This document shows positions 43,404-52,305 of a DNA stretch of 64,000 nucleotides, in pieces. The stretch covers positions 14,777-78,776 of the forward strand of contig UQWI01000014.1 of the NCBI GenBank assembly GCA_900544765.1, read 5' to 3'. A program made the translations under genes and the position numbers. Each line of letters starts with the position of its first letter. The first letter of the stretch is position 1. The notes under the pieces were generated by a model. It was not told where the DNA came from and did no database searches. It saw only the letters and a program-made list of their open reading frames with translations. The DNA comes from an uncultured Eubacteriales bacterium (lineage in GTDB: Bacteria; Bacillota; Clostridia; Oscillospirales; Oscillospiraceae).

Positions 43404-44812
43404 GCATTGACAGCGCCATATTCCTTTTCGCTTTTTTGCCGCTGCTGCTGATACTCGAGGCGGCAATACGCCCGATACGGGCGAAAAACGTGTTATTGTG
43501 CCTGGCGGGTCTGATTTTTTACGCCTTCGGGGAGCTTTGGGCTCTCGCCGCCCTAATAGCGAGCGCGCTTGTAAACTGGGCTCTCGGCCTCTGGGCCATG
43601 CGCGGCGTGAAAGCGGCCGTGGTCTGCGCGGCAGTGCTCAACCTGGCGCTGCTGGGCGTTTGCAAGTACCTGGGCTTTTTAGGCGAGGGTATGGCCCTTA
43701 TCGGGGTGCAACTCAACCTGCCTGCCATTGTGGCTCCGGCCGGCGTGAGTTTCTTCACCTTCAAGGGCATCAGCTATGTCGTGGACGCCTGCAGGCGTCC
43801 GGAGAACGGCTCCAAGAACTTCTTCAGGGTGCTGTTCTATATTTCCTTCCTGCCTGAGGTCATGAGCGGCCCGCTCTCGCGCTTTGAGAACTTTGAAGGG
43901 CAGCTCACCTCCCGAGAGCGCAGTATAGAGAGAACGGCGCACGGCCTGCGCAGATTTATCCTCGGCCTGGCTAAGAAGCTCCTGCTCTCAGGTGGCTGCG
44001 CGATTCTGGTGGATGCCGCGTTTTCAGCCGGGGATGCGCTCGACGCGCGCATGGCCTGGCTGGGCGCCATAGCTTACTCGCTACAGCTCTATTTCGACTT
44101 CTCCGGTTATTCGGATATGGCGGTGGGCCTCGGCGCCATGCTGGGCTTTGCCTGCCCGGAGAACTTCAACTACCCTTATGCCGCAACCAGCATAACCAAC
44201 TTCTGGCGGCGCTGGCACATCACACTTTCGAGCTGGTTCAGGGACTACCTCTACATACCGCTTGGCGGCTCACGGCGCGGCAAGTGGCGTGCTGCATTTA
44301 ATAAGGCCGTTGTGTTTGTGCTGTGCGGGCTCTGGCATGGGGCCAATATGACCTTCGTGCTATGGGGAGCCTGGCACGCACTGCTCTCGGCGCTCGAGAG
44401 CCTTAAAGTTCTCGATGTGGCGCGCTGGAGGAAAACAGCCGTAGGCCGGGTCATTTCGCGCGTGTATACGCTCCTGGCCGTGTGCTTGGGCTTTGCCATG
44501 TTCCGTGCTGAGAGCGTCTCCCAGGGCTTTGAAATCATAGGAGCGATGTTTACCGGCTGGGATTTCACCATTGCGGGAGACCTTCTGCTCGCGCGCAGCG
44601 TGGACAGCTATACGCTTGCAACGCTTGTGATATCAGCAGTCCTCTCACTGCCGGTGCTGCGCAAAATGCGGGATTTTGCAAAACGTTCGGGTGAGCGCGT
44701 GGAGAGAAGGCTTGAGCTGGCCAGCTATTTTGGCTGCCTGGCCCTGGTAGTAGTGTGCGTCTCTGCGCTTGCTCGCGGCGGCTTTACACCATTCATCTAT
44801 TTCCAGTTCTAG
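43400..44812 (+). CDS. MBOAT family O-acyltransferase (AlgI/DltB type)
   Basis: A 470-residue multi-pass enzyme that carries acyl groups across the membrane to an extracellular polymer. Family blocks: AGVSFFTFKGISYVVDACRR, EVMSGPLSRFENFEGQL, LQLYFDFSGYSDMAVGLGAM, NFWRRWHITLSSWFRDYLYI, PLGGSRRGKWRAAFNKAVVF and the catalytic His in LCGLWHGANMTFVLWGAWHA. The ATG overlaps the preceding stop (ATGA). Followed by an AlgJ/DHHW-like gene, the usual arrangement where MBOAT passes acetyl to a periplasmic/extracellular SGNH protein. Confidence 0.94.
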   Translation: MSIDSAIFLFAFLPLLLILEAAIRPIRAKNVLLCLAGLIFYAFGELWALAALIASALVNWALGLWAMRGVKAAVVCAAVLNLALLGVCKYLGFLGEGMALIGVQLNLPAIVAPAGVSFFTFKGISYVVDACRRPENGSKNFFRVLFYISFLPEVMSGPLSRFENFEGQLTSRERSIERTAHGLRRFILGLAKKLLLSGGCAILVDAAFSAGDALDARMAWLGAIAYSLQLYFDFSGYSDMAVGLGAMLGFACPENFNYPYAATSITNFWRRWHITLSSWFRDYLYIPLGGSRRGKWRAAFNKAVVFVLCGLWHGANMTFVLWGAWHALLSALESLKVLDVARWRKTAVGRVISRVYTLLAVCLGFAMFRAESVSQGFEIIGAMFTGWDFTIAGDLLLARSVDSYTLATLVISAVLSLPVLRKMRDFAKRSGERVERRLELASYFGCLALVVVCVSALARGGFTPFIYFQF

Positions 44813-44822
44813 GAGGTGCGGC

Positions 44823-46151
44823 GTGAGGAAAGTACAACTTGCCTTTGTGGCGCTGATACTCGCGCTGCTGCTTGTGCCGGGCTTGGGACTTGTGGTCTGG
44901 GGGCCCGCCAGCGCCGGGGCAAATGAGGTGCCCGCGCAGATGCCTGAGCTCACGGAACGAGATGGCTTGCTGAATACGGCATACCTCTCTGAACTGGCCG
45001 ACTATGTCAACGACGGCTTCTACGCCCGTCAGGAGCTTATAACGCTCTGGGCGCAGCTGTTGACCCCGCTTGGGCATAGCGCTGAGGATGACGTGATCCT
45101 CGGTACGGACGGCTGGCTATATTACGCCCCGGAAATTGAGCAGTGGGCGGGGGTTGAGACCATGACGGACAGGGAGATTTTCGCCGCCGCCTACAATCTC
45201 TCGCTGATGCAGGAATACGCCGCCGGCCTGGGCGCGCGCTTTGCATTCACTATAGCGCCGGACAAGAGCTCGCTATATCCGGAGCATCTCCCGGGTTATC
45301 CTGAGTCAGACGCGCCGTCAAATGCCGAGAGGCTCAAGACGGTGCTTGACGAACTCGATGTGGCATATGTGGACCTCTTCGAGCTCTTTGAGTCGCAGGA
45401 TGAAGTGCTCTATTTCGAGCACGACTCGCACTGGAACTCGCGCGGCGCGGCCCTTGCAGCCGACGCCATAAACTCCGCTCTGGGCGTGAGTTCAAACTAC
45501 GGCGAGGGCTTTGATTATGAGACGAGTCAGCACACGGGCGACCTCTTTGAAATGCTCTATCCCGCCGGAGAGGACGGAGAAACCAACGATGAGCCCACTG
45601 CGATGAACTTCAACCAGGGAGAAAACGTGCGCCCGGACAGCATAACCATAGACACCACCGGCGCCGGTGAACTCAACTTGCTGATGTTCCGAGACAGCTT
45701 TGGCGAACTGCTCTATCCGTTCATGGCAGAGAGTAGCGCTGCGGCCCGCTTTTCACGCATGGCAGCCTACGACCTGACACTAGCGGAGGAACTTTCCAGT
45801 ACGGCCGTCGTCATAGAACTTGTCGAGAGAAACCTCTCCTGGCTCTATGAACAGGCGGCGACATATCCCGCTCCTGAGCGCGAGCTCGAATTCACTGCTG
45901 CGCAGAGTGGCACGGCCACTGCGACGTTCGAGGAAGCGTATGAGGACGCGCACCGCGTGAGCGGCGTAATAAGCGGTGAAATGGATGTTGCGTCACCGGT
46001 GTATATAGAGTATAATGGCGTCGTTTACGCGGCCGGTTTGACATCGGATGGATACACGATCTGCCTGCCCGGCGAGGGAGGCGGCGAGTACACCGTGTTC
46101 TGGTATTCAAACGGAGTTTTGACGGGCTGCGACATAAGCGCAAACATATAA
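44823..46151 (+). CDS. AlgJ/AlgX/DHHW-like O-acetyltransfer protein
   Basis: A 442-residue exported protein (start MRKVQLAFVALILALLLVPG). SGNH-hydrolase-like features: ILGTDGWLYYAPE, RFAFTIAPDKSSLYPEHLPG, the Asp-His pair in YFEHDSHWNSRGAALAADAI and the Ser in LLMFRDSFGELLYPFM. A C-terminal beta-rich domain of about 100 residues (from ELEFTAAQSG) may bind the polymer. In alginate, cellulose and wall polysaccharide systems such proteins take acetyl from MBOAT partners. The GTG start follows AGGAGGTGCGGC and lies 10 bases after the MBOAT stop. Confidence 0.88.
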   Translation: MRKVQLAFVALILALLLVPGLGLVVWGPASAGANEVPAQMPELTERDGLLNTAYLSELADYVNDGFYARQELITLWAQLLTPLGHSAEDDVILGTDGWLYYAPEIEQWAGVETMTDREIFAAAYNLSLMQEYAAGLGARFAFTIAPDKSSLYPEHLPGYPESDAPSNAERLKTVLDELDVAYVDLFELFESQDEVLYFEHDSHWNSRGAALAADAINSALGVSSNYGEGFDYETSQHTGDLFEMLYPAGEDGETNDEPTAMNFNQGENVRPDSITIDTTGAGELNLLMFRDSFGELLYPFMAESSAAARFSRMAAYDLTLAEELSSTAVVIELVERNLSWLYEQAATYPAPERELEFTAAQSGTATATFEEAYEDAHRVSGVISGEMDVASPVYIEYNGVVYAAGLTSDGYTICLPGEGGGEYTVFWYSNGVLTGCDISANI

Positions 46152-46170
46152 TAGGAAGAGGGATAATGAC

Positions 46171-46548
46171 ATGAAAAACATACTGAGCCTGGCCCTGGCC
46201 ATGATTTTGGCCCTCGGTCTTACCGCCTGCGGCGAGTCCGGCACCGAGCCCAGCGCGGCCCCGAGCGAACCCGCCGCTGTGGATACGACGACCCCCGACC
46301 CTGCGGCTGAGAGCACTGAAACTGCGGAGCCCGCCGAAGAGACCGGAGGCAGCCTGCTTGAGATTGCCAAGGGCTACGAGGGAGCAAATGTGGACGAGCT
46401 CATAGCCGCAATCGGCGATCCTAACAGCTCCGACTATGCGCCAAGCTGCCTGGGTGAAGGCGAAGACGGCAACCTCTACTACGACGGCTTCACCGTCTAC
46501 ACTTACCGCGACACTTCCGGCGCTGAGACAGTGAACTACGTCGAATAA
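46171..46548 (+). CDS. Small lipoprotein
   Basis: A 125-residue protein. MKNILSLALAMILALGLTAC is a lipoprotein signal with the lipobox Cys at residue 20. A Pro/Thr/Glu/Ala-rich linker to about residue 62 is followed by a compact domain (LLEIAKGYEGANVDELIAAI and EDGNLYYDGFTVYTYRDTSG) that resembles a single SmpA/OmlA-like or BLIP-like fold, though this is only a visual impression. It lies 19 bases after the AlgJ-like gene in the same operon. Confidence 0.8.
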   Translation: MKNILSLALAMILALGLTACGESGTEPSAAPSEPAAVDTTTPDPAAESTETAEPAEETGGSLLEIAKGYEGANVDELIAAIGDPNSSDYAPSCLGEGEDGNLYYDGFTVYTYRDTSGAETVNYVE

Positions 46549-46569
46549 ACCTGAAAGTGAGGCAGTACC

Positions 46570-48552
46570 ATGAAGAAGAGGAAGATCGCGCTGATATGCG
46601 TTGTGGCAATCACGCCATTGCTGCTTATCGCGGCTTTTCTGCTCCTGGTACTGCCGTATATAAACGCGGCCTCCTCCATGCCGGAGGGGGCCACGCTGTC
46701 TTTAACCGATCTCGGTGACGGGGACTTTGAGCTCTCCTGGCCGTCCGGCGAGAATGCCGGCAGTTACCGCGTCCGCGTCCTTGACAGCGCAGGAGAGCGG
46801 GTCTTTGAGGCGGTCTCCGACACGACGGAGTGCACGCTCGAGGGATTGGACGAAAAGAGCGTGACCATAGAGATCATACCCGTCGGACACTTCAGCTTGC
46901 TCGGAGGTGAGCACGAGCGCGAAGGCGAGCCGTTCAGCCTGGCGCTGAACCTGAAGAGCCCGGGTGCACCCACGGTAGAGTGGACGGTTGACGAGGACGC
47001 GGACACGCTTCTGGCACAGCCGGAGCGCATGGCTGGGCTGGAGTACCTGCTCTATGAGGTGTCAGACTTAGGCCGGCGCCAGCTTGCGGACACGGCTTCC
47101 GGCAAGCTGCTTGCCGCTTTCGGCGAAGATGAGATACTCGGTCTGCCGGAATACGGCTCGCAATACAGCTTCATTGTCTGCGCCGTGGTGAGCGGGGAGG
47201 GCTACACAATTACCGGCCTGCCCAGCGAGACATATCTGCTGGAGCGCGAAGACCTGCTGGGAGACACCGGCGAGTTGACCATCGAGAGTGCGGGCGACAA
47301 CAGCTACATACTGAGCTGGACCGAAGCTAAAGGCGACTACTATGAGATTCAGGCCAGGACCGGTACCGGGGACTGGCAGACGCTTGCCCAGGTAGATTGC
47401 GACGCTGAACTCACATACTACACCGGTACGCTCAAGAGCTGCCGGGAGTATACTTTCCGCATAGCCGGATATGACGAGGGCGTGGAGGAGAGCGTGTCTT
47501 CAAGCGATGAGCAGAGCTTCACGACAGAGCGTTCAAGCAAGTATTGCACTATCTGGCCGCTGACAGAGCTGGCCGTGTACTCCGACGCCCAGATGAATGA
47601 ACAGCTCGAATACACAGTCCCCGCCGCCGCGGCCTACTGTGTGCTCGAAGAAGCAAACGGCATGTTCCGGGTGCGCGTGAGCGATGGGGTATACGGCTGG
47701 ATAGACAGCAACTTTTGCCTCATAAACCTGTCGGAGTATCTTGGCGAACTGCTCAGCTACGACATAACCAACAGCTACGCCTCAAAATATCTCGTACACG
47801 GATATGTCATCCCCGAAGTCAGCGATACGGTCATCACGGGCTATGAGCACATAAAACTCGCAGAAGACGTATACCTCGTACCATATCTCTATCCCTGCTG
47901 TGAAAAACTCTACGAGGCAGCAAACGCCGCCCTTGCAGACGGCTATAGGCTGAAAATATACGACTCCTACCGCCCGCAGATGGCTACGCGCTATATCTAT
48001 GACACGACAGAGCTTATAATTGACGACCCGCTGCCGGAGGAGGACTTTTACGGTGAGGTGCCGGACGACCTGCCGGAAGAGGAAAACCTGACTTACCGCC
48101 GCCTGGTTACAGAGGGCAGCTACAGCCTTCCCAACTTCCTGGCCAGAAGCGGTTCAATGCATAACATGGGCATCGCCCTCGACCTCACTCTGGAGAATGC
48201 GGAGACAGGCGAGGAGCTGGAGATGGAAACGGATATGCACGACTTGTCCGTGTATTCGGTGATATCCAGGAATAACGAGAATGCAAATCTGCTTGATAAG
48301 TATATGAAGAATGCAGGCTTTGGCGGCCTGACCAGCGAGTGGTGGCACTTCCAGGACAATGAAACCCGCGAGGCGCTTGCGCTGAATATCTACATGTACT
48401 ACGGCGTGAGCTGCGCAGGTTGGACTGCCGACGACAACGGCTGGCGCTATCGCAATGCCGACGGCAGCTATATCCAGGGCCGCAGCGCGGAAATAGGCGG
48501 TGTGACCTATGAGTTCGACAGCGACGGCTACTGCCTGCAGGAAGAGCAGTGA
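46570..48552 (+). CDS. M15 (VanX/VanY-like) peptidase with FnIII and SH3-like domains
   Basis: A 660-residue protein. One membrane helix opens it (MKKRKIALICVVAITPLLLI), followed by two fibronectin type III-like domains (about residues 40-115 and 230-315), an SH3-like domain (about 325-400) and an M15D peptidase (about 440-600). The zinc motif is SMHNMGIALDLTL (S-x-H-x-x-G-x-A-x-D), and EWWHF supplies the catalytic Glu and third ligand. A short choline-binding-like repeat ends it (GWRYRNADGSYIQG). It should cleave D-Ala-D-Ala or a related wall dipeptide outside the cell. The architecture is larger than typical VanX. Confidence 0.85.
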   Translation: MKKRKIALICVVAITPLLLIAAFLLLVLPYINAASSMPEGATLSLTDLGDGDFELSWPSGENAGSYRVRVLDSAGERVFEAVSDTTECTLEGLDEKSVTIEIIPVGHFSLLGGEHEREGEPFSLALNLKSPGAPTVEWTVDEDADTLLAQPERMAGLEYLLYEVSDLGRRQLADTASGKLLAAFGEDEILGLPEYGSQYSFIVCAVVSGEGYTITGLPSETYLLEREDLLGDTGELTIESAGDNSYILSWTEAKGDYYEIQARTGTGDWQTLAQVDCDAELTYYTGTLKSCREYTFRIAGYDEGVEESVSSSDEQSFTTERSSKYCTIWPLTELAVYSDAQMNEQLEYTVPAAAAYCVLEEANGMFRVRVSDGVYGWIDSNFCLINLSEYLGELLSYDITNSYASKYLVHGYVIPEVSDTVITGYEHIKLAEDVYLVPYLYPCCEKLYEAANAALADGYRLKIYDSYRPQMATRYIYDTTELIIDDPLPEEDFYGEVPDDLPEEENLTYRRLVTEGSYSLPNFLARSGSMHNMGIALDLTLENAETGEELEMETDMHDLSVYSVISRNNENANLLDKYMKNAGFGGLTSEWWHFQDNETREALALNIYMYYGVSCAGWTADDNGWRYRNADGSYIQGRSAEIGGVTYEFDSDGYCLQEEQ

Positions 48553-48579
48553 GCGTTTGAAAAAGCAAAAAGGGCGGGT

Positions 48580-48789
48580 ATGGATGAGTATGTGTTTGTA
48601 GGTTTTGACCTGGATATGGCGGAATTCACCAATGTGCCAATCAAAAACGAACTGCTTGTTCAAAACCCGGAGGATATGCAGGACCGGCAGCGCCATTGAT
48701 TTTGAGGGATATAATCCGAAAAAGTCATTACGGAACAGCTTCGCCTGAAACCGGAAATTAACTACGAAAAATGTCCTAATATCACTTAG
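48580..48789 (+). pseudogene. Frameshifted remnant of a mobile-element accessory gene
   Basis: MDEYVFVGFDLDMAEFTNVP then IKNELLVQNPEDMQ reads well to a stop at 48699. The next two frames carry on the same protein: IDFEGYNPKKSLR and EQLRLKPEINYEK. The pieces join after two single-base shifts into one C-terminus. The style recalls small accessory proteins of clostridial conjugative elements, but I cannot name the family. Confidence 0.45.
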
Positions 48790-48821
48790 AGAACCGGACC
48801 TGGTTATATAGTAGCCGCCAA

Positions 48822-49007
48822 ATCACATTATCCCCGCCAGGGCGCTTTGCCGCGTTGTTAACAGATATTTTTAATATCTATACTGGTAATGGCGAAAAAT
48901 CTCATGACCTCATTCGCGAGGTGCGTGAATATGACGAAACCACGGATGCGCTTACCATTTATAAGTTCGATGTATCCAATAATCTTATAATGAAAAATCG
49001 GGTATGA
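48822..49007 (+). pseudogene. 3' fragment of an unknown gene
   Basis: An open stretch without a start: PPGRFAALLTDIFNIYTGNG, then EKSHDLIREVREYDETTDAL and TIYKFDVSNNLIMKNRV to TGA. Codon use and sequence look like true coding, and a terminator overlaps the stop (49000-49023), as at a real gene end. The 5' part is lost. No family is recognised. Confidence 0.45.
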
Positions 49008-49023
49008 CAATACTGTCATACCC
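49000..49023 (+). terminator. Terminator at the end of the gene fragment
   Basis: GGGTATGACA-ATAC-TGTCATACCC followed by GTTTGTTT. Confidence 0.75.
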
Positions 49024-49107
49024 GTTTGTTTCCATCCGCAGTCGACATTTGGGACAGGGGTATCCCCTGCAGGTGCGTTTTGACATCAAGCTGAAAGCAA
49101 TGACCTG

Positions 49108-49796
49108 ATGTCGTTCAAGAACTTATTCAACGAGTGGTTTGTTCTGGACACCAGCCGGAAGATCCGAGCGGTTCAGAGAGCCAAGGCCCAACGTGGGGAG
49201 CGGCTTGGCACACGGGCGCCCTACGGCTACAAAAAGGACGAGAACAACAAGGGGAAACTGGTTATTGATGAGGAAGCTGCCGAGGTTGTTCGCCGCATCT
49301 TTTCTCTTTGTGCAGCAGGACGAGGCACGAGTCAGATTGCGAGGCAGCTGAGTGAAGAGAAAGTACTTTGTCCGTCCATGTATGCGTATAAGAGGTTTGG
49401 CATTACGCACACAGGGCTGGATGTAAACAAGCCATGCAACTGGGATGCAAAAGCGCAGCGCGGAACTGAATTCTGTCTTTAAGCGGCTATACGAGGACTC
49501 GGTGCTGGGCGCATCACGACAGGCCAGTTCCGGACGCTCTCTGTCAGCTATATTACCGAGCAGGAACAGTTAAAGGCCGACTTGCCGAAAAAAGAGGCTG
49601 CGCTTCAAAAGCTGAGAGAAACGGTTTCCGGTACGGGCAACTTCATAGCCAAGGCGAAACGCTACACCACATCGCGGAATTGACGCCGGGGTTGCTGCTG
49701 TTGTTCATTGAGAAAATAGTGGTGCATGAGAAGTACGTAAAGTGGTCCAAGCACGCAAAACGAACGATGGAGATCCATTCACTGACATCGGCATAG
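49108..49796 (+). pseudogene. Remnant of a large serine recombinase
   Basis: The first frame (49108-49482) holds the middle of the protein: NEWFVLDTSRKIRAVQRAKA, QRGERLGTRAPYGYKKDENN and VVRRIFSLCAAGRGTSQIAR, the recombinase domain region of clostridial site-specific recombinases. After shifts the C-terminal part continues: QFRTLSVSYITEQEQLKADL, PKKEAALQKLRETVSGTGNF and LLLFIEKIVVHEKYVKWSKH. The catalytic N-terminal domain with the active Ser is absent. This marks a lost integrative element. Confidence 0.8.
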
Positions 49797-49828
49797 TTGG
49801 CGCCTTGGATACTGCGAAAAGCGCATAA

Positions 49829-49870
49829 AGGAACAGGCGGGTACTGCATCTGCAATACCTGCCTGTTCCT
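49829..49870 (-). terminator. Hairpin after the nucleoside ABC operon
   Basis: AGGAACAGGCGGGTA pairs with 49856-49870 (one G-T pair). It lies between the recombinase remnant and the permease stop and may end both. Confidence 0.5.
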
Positions 49871-49927
49871 TAAACTTTAGAAATGTCCTTGTTAGACGGT
49901 AGATTTTGTTGCCGGCCTTTTGCTTTT

Positions 49928-50959
49928 TTATCGTTTGCCCTTGTCGTATGGGATGCCCTCCGCCTTGGGAGCGCGGGAGTTCTTGCTGGTGAAGGCAAGG
50001 ACTATCAGCGTGATGAGGTAGGGGAGCATGCGGTAGAGGTGGACGCTGATGCCGAGGTCGGCAAGCAGGAACACGCCGTCGCCGTTGATGTCTATGCTCG
50101 CGTAGCTGGCGCTGATGCACTTGAACAGGCCGAAGAGCAGAGCGGCTCCGGCTATGTTCAGCGGCTTCCAGTTGCCGAAAATCATGACTGCGAGGGCCAG
50201 GAAGCCGAAGCCCGCGACGTCGCCGGTGGCCATGCAGTTGGAAGTGGTCAGCGCGTAGACAAAGCCGCCCATGCCCGCGAGCGCGCCGGATATCGTAGTA
50301 CCGGCGTAGCGCATCTTATAGACGTTGATGCCCAGCGAGTCCGCCGCCTGCGGGTTCTCGCCGCAGGAGCGCAGGCGCAGGCCGAAGCGCGTCTTGTAGA
50401 GGATGATAGACAGGATGACGAAGAGCAATATGCATATGTATGTCGCTATATACGTCTTGTCAATGAAGGTCGAGCCGAAGAAGCCCATGTCCTCCGTCCT
50501 GCCGTAGCCGAACATGGCCTTTTTAATCATGAACCAGCTGGCGGCGTCGCCGCTTGCCATGGTCAGGGTGTTCTGGTTGGCGATTATACGGATGAGGAAG
50601 AGCACCAGGGCGGGGGCCATGAGGTTCAGGGCCGTGCCGCCTATGGTCTGGTCGGCGCGCAGGTTGATGGAGGCGAAGCTAAGCAACAGGGAGAATACCG
50701 CGCCCATCGCTGCGGCGGCCAGCATGGCCAGCATCTCCAGGCCCTGGAGCGCGAAGTAGTTGTCCGCGTCCTTGGCGGCCATGAAGAAGTCGGTCTGCTG
50801 CACTATGTTGACAAAGAGCACGCCTATGAACGCGCCGAAAATCATAATACCTTCAAGCGCCAGGTTGATGATACCGCTGCGCTCGGCGAACACGCCGGCG
50901 AGAGCGACTATCATGAGGGGAATGGCGTAGATAAGGGTCTGCTGGATAAGGAACGTCAC
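49928..50959 (-). CDS. Nucleoside ABC transporter permease (NupQ-like)
   Basis: A 343-residue permease of the branched-chain/ribose/nucleoside type (BPD_transp_2). Multiple helices with the family blocks YAIPLMIVALAGVFAERSGI, INLALEGIMIFGAFIGVLF, LRSCGENPQAADSLGINVYK (cytosolic loop that meets the ATPase) and GTTISGALAGMGGFVYALTT. The GTG start follows GGAGGTGAGGCGAA and overlaps the other permease gene by four bases. It ends the three-gene operon. Confidence 0.9.
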   Translation of the reverse strand: MTFLIQQTLIYAIPLMIVALAGVFAERSGIINLALEGIMIFGAFIGVLFVNIVQQTDFFMAAKDADNYFALQGLEMLAMLAAAAMGAVFSLLLSFASINLRADQTIGGTALNLMAPALVLFLIRIIANQNTLTMASGDAASWFMIKKAMFGYGRTEDMGFFGSTFIDKTYIATYICILLFVILSIILYKTRFGLRLRSCGENPQAADSLGINVYKMRYAGTTISGALAGMGGFVYALTTSNCMATGDVAGFGFLALAVMIFGNWKPLNIAGAALLFGLFKCISASYASIDINGDGVFLLADLGISVHLYRMLPYLITLIVLAFTSKNSRAPKAEGIPYDKGKR

Positions 50960-52305
50960 TTCGCCTCACCTCCTTTTACACCGGAGCCGTCCGAGGGCGG
51001 CGTTTCGTCCTCCTGCGGCGCGGAGCCGTCACCGCCGCCGTCAGGCGACTCGTCCGGTATTTTCCCGGCCTCTTCGGCCGCTGCTTCGCCGGAGGCCGCG
51101 CCTGCGCCGGATTCCCCGGCCGCGGCTGCCTTGGCGGGCTTGTGCTTCTTGCGGCCGCCCAGGAGCATCTTGATGACCAGGGAGAAAGCGCTCAGGTAGA
51201 CGATGGTGGCGATTATGACGTCTGTTATATACTCGTTGAACGGCGTCAGAGCGGTGAGCTGCACTCCGGCGATGTCCAGCATGGACATGAAGAGGCCGGT
51301 GAAGATGACGCCAACGGGGTTGTTGGCCGCGAGCAGGGCGACAGGGATGCCGTTGAAGCCTGTGTCGGGCAGGGACTGGTAGGTGCTCCAGTAGAACTCG
51401 GTATTGCCGGAGAGGTAGTAGAGCGCCGCGCCTCCGCCGGCGAGCGCGCCGGCTATGGCCATGGACATGACGATGCTCTGCTTGTCCTTTATACCTGCGT
51501 AACGGGCCGCATGGCGGTTGCTGCCGCAGGCCTTGAGCTGATAGCCCAGCGTGGTCTTGGTCATTATGACATACATGAGTATCGCGATTACTATCGCGAT
51601 TATTATGCCGCCGTTGACCTGCGAGCCGGGGAAGAGCTGGTCGAGGCCGAACTTCGGAGTCTCGACGCCGTTGAAGGTGGTCTTGTACACATACGCGCTC
51701 TTCGTGCTCTCGACGACGTTCTTGAAGTTGCTGACGTCGAAGGCCCATGTGACCACGTTTGCCGCTATCCAGTTTGTCATTATGCTGGCCAGGACCTCGT
51801 TGATGTTGAGATAGGCCTTGACGAAGCCGGGGATGGCGCCCCAGACGGCGCCGGCGGCCATGCCGCCCAGGAAGGCGATGACCCAGACGAGCCCGGCAGG
51901 GACTACGTCCGTTGGGATGCCCAGGGCGAGCATCAGGCTGGCCATGGTGCCCATGAGGTACTGGCCGGGCGCGCCGATGTTGAAGAGGCCGGTCTTGTAT
52001 GCGACCGCGACGGAGAGACCGGTCATTATGAGCGGCGTGGCGCGGAAGAGCATGTTGCCTATGCTTGTCGGGTTGAAGCCGAAGGTCAGGCTGCCGGAGG
52101 CGTCGCGGCCCGTGGAGAGGATGCCGAAGAGGACAAGACGTATGCCCTCCCAGGTGCTCTTTCCGCTCAGGGAAGAGCTGGTCAGGCCGACTATGAGCAC
52201 TATGATGCTGCCGACGGCGAGGCCGATGAGTATGGAGATTATCGAGGCGAGCACGGTGCGCGTGCCGTCCTTGTTGTAGAGCGTCACAAGACGGTTGGGC
52301 TTCAT
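50956..52305 (-). CDS. Nucleoside ABC transporter permease (NupP-like) with acidic tail
   Basis: A 449-residue permease. The membrane part (about residues 15-395) has SIISILIGLAVGSIIVLIVG, YKTGLFNIGAPGQYLMGTMA, GFVKAYLNINEVLASIMTNW and LKACGSNRHAARYAGIKDKQ. An unusual C-terminal tail of about 55 residues is rich in Ala, Glu, Gly, Pro and Asp (DESPDGGGDGSAPQEDETPP). The tail is cytosolic by topology and absent from most family members I know. It overlaps both neighbouring genes by four bases. Confidence 0.9.
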   Translation of the reverse strand: MKPNRLVTLYNKDGTRTVLASIISILIGLAVGSIIVLIVGLTSSSLSGKSTWEGIRLVLFGILSTGRDASGSLTFGFNPTSIGNMLFRATPLIMTGLSVAVAYKTGLFNIGAPGQYLMGTMASLMLALGIPTDVVPAGLVWVIAFLGGMAAGAVWGAIPGFVKAYLNINEVLASIMTNWIAANVVTWAFDVSNFKNVVESTKSAYVYKTTFNGVETPKFGLDQLFPGSQVNGGIIIAIVIAILMYVIMTKTTLGYQLKACGSNRHAARYAGIKDKQSIVMSMAIAGALAGGGAALYYLSGNTEFYWSTYQSLPDTGFNGIPVALLAANNPVGVIFTGLFMSMLDIAGVQLTALTPFNEYITDVIIATIVYLSAFSLVIKMLLGGRKKHKPAKAAAAGESGAGAASGEAAAEEAGKIPDESPDGGGDGSAPQEDETPPSDGSGVKGGEAK

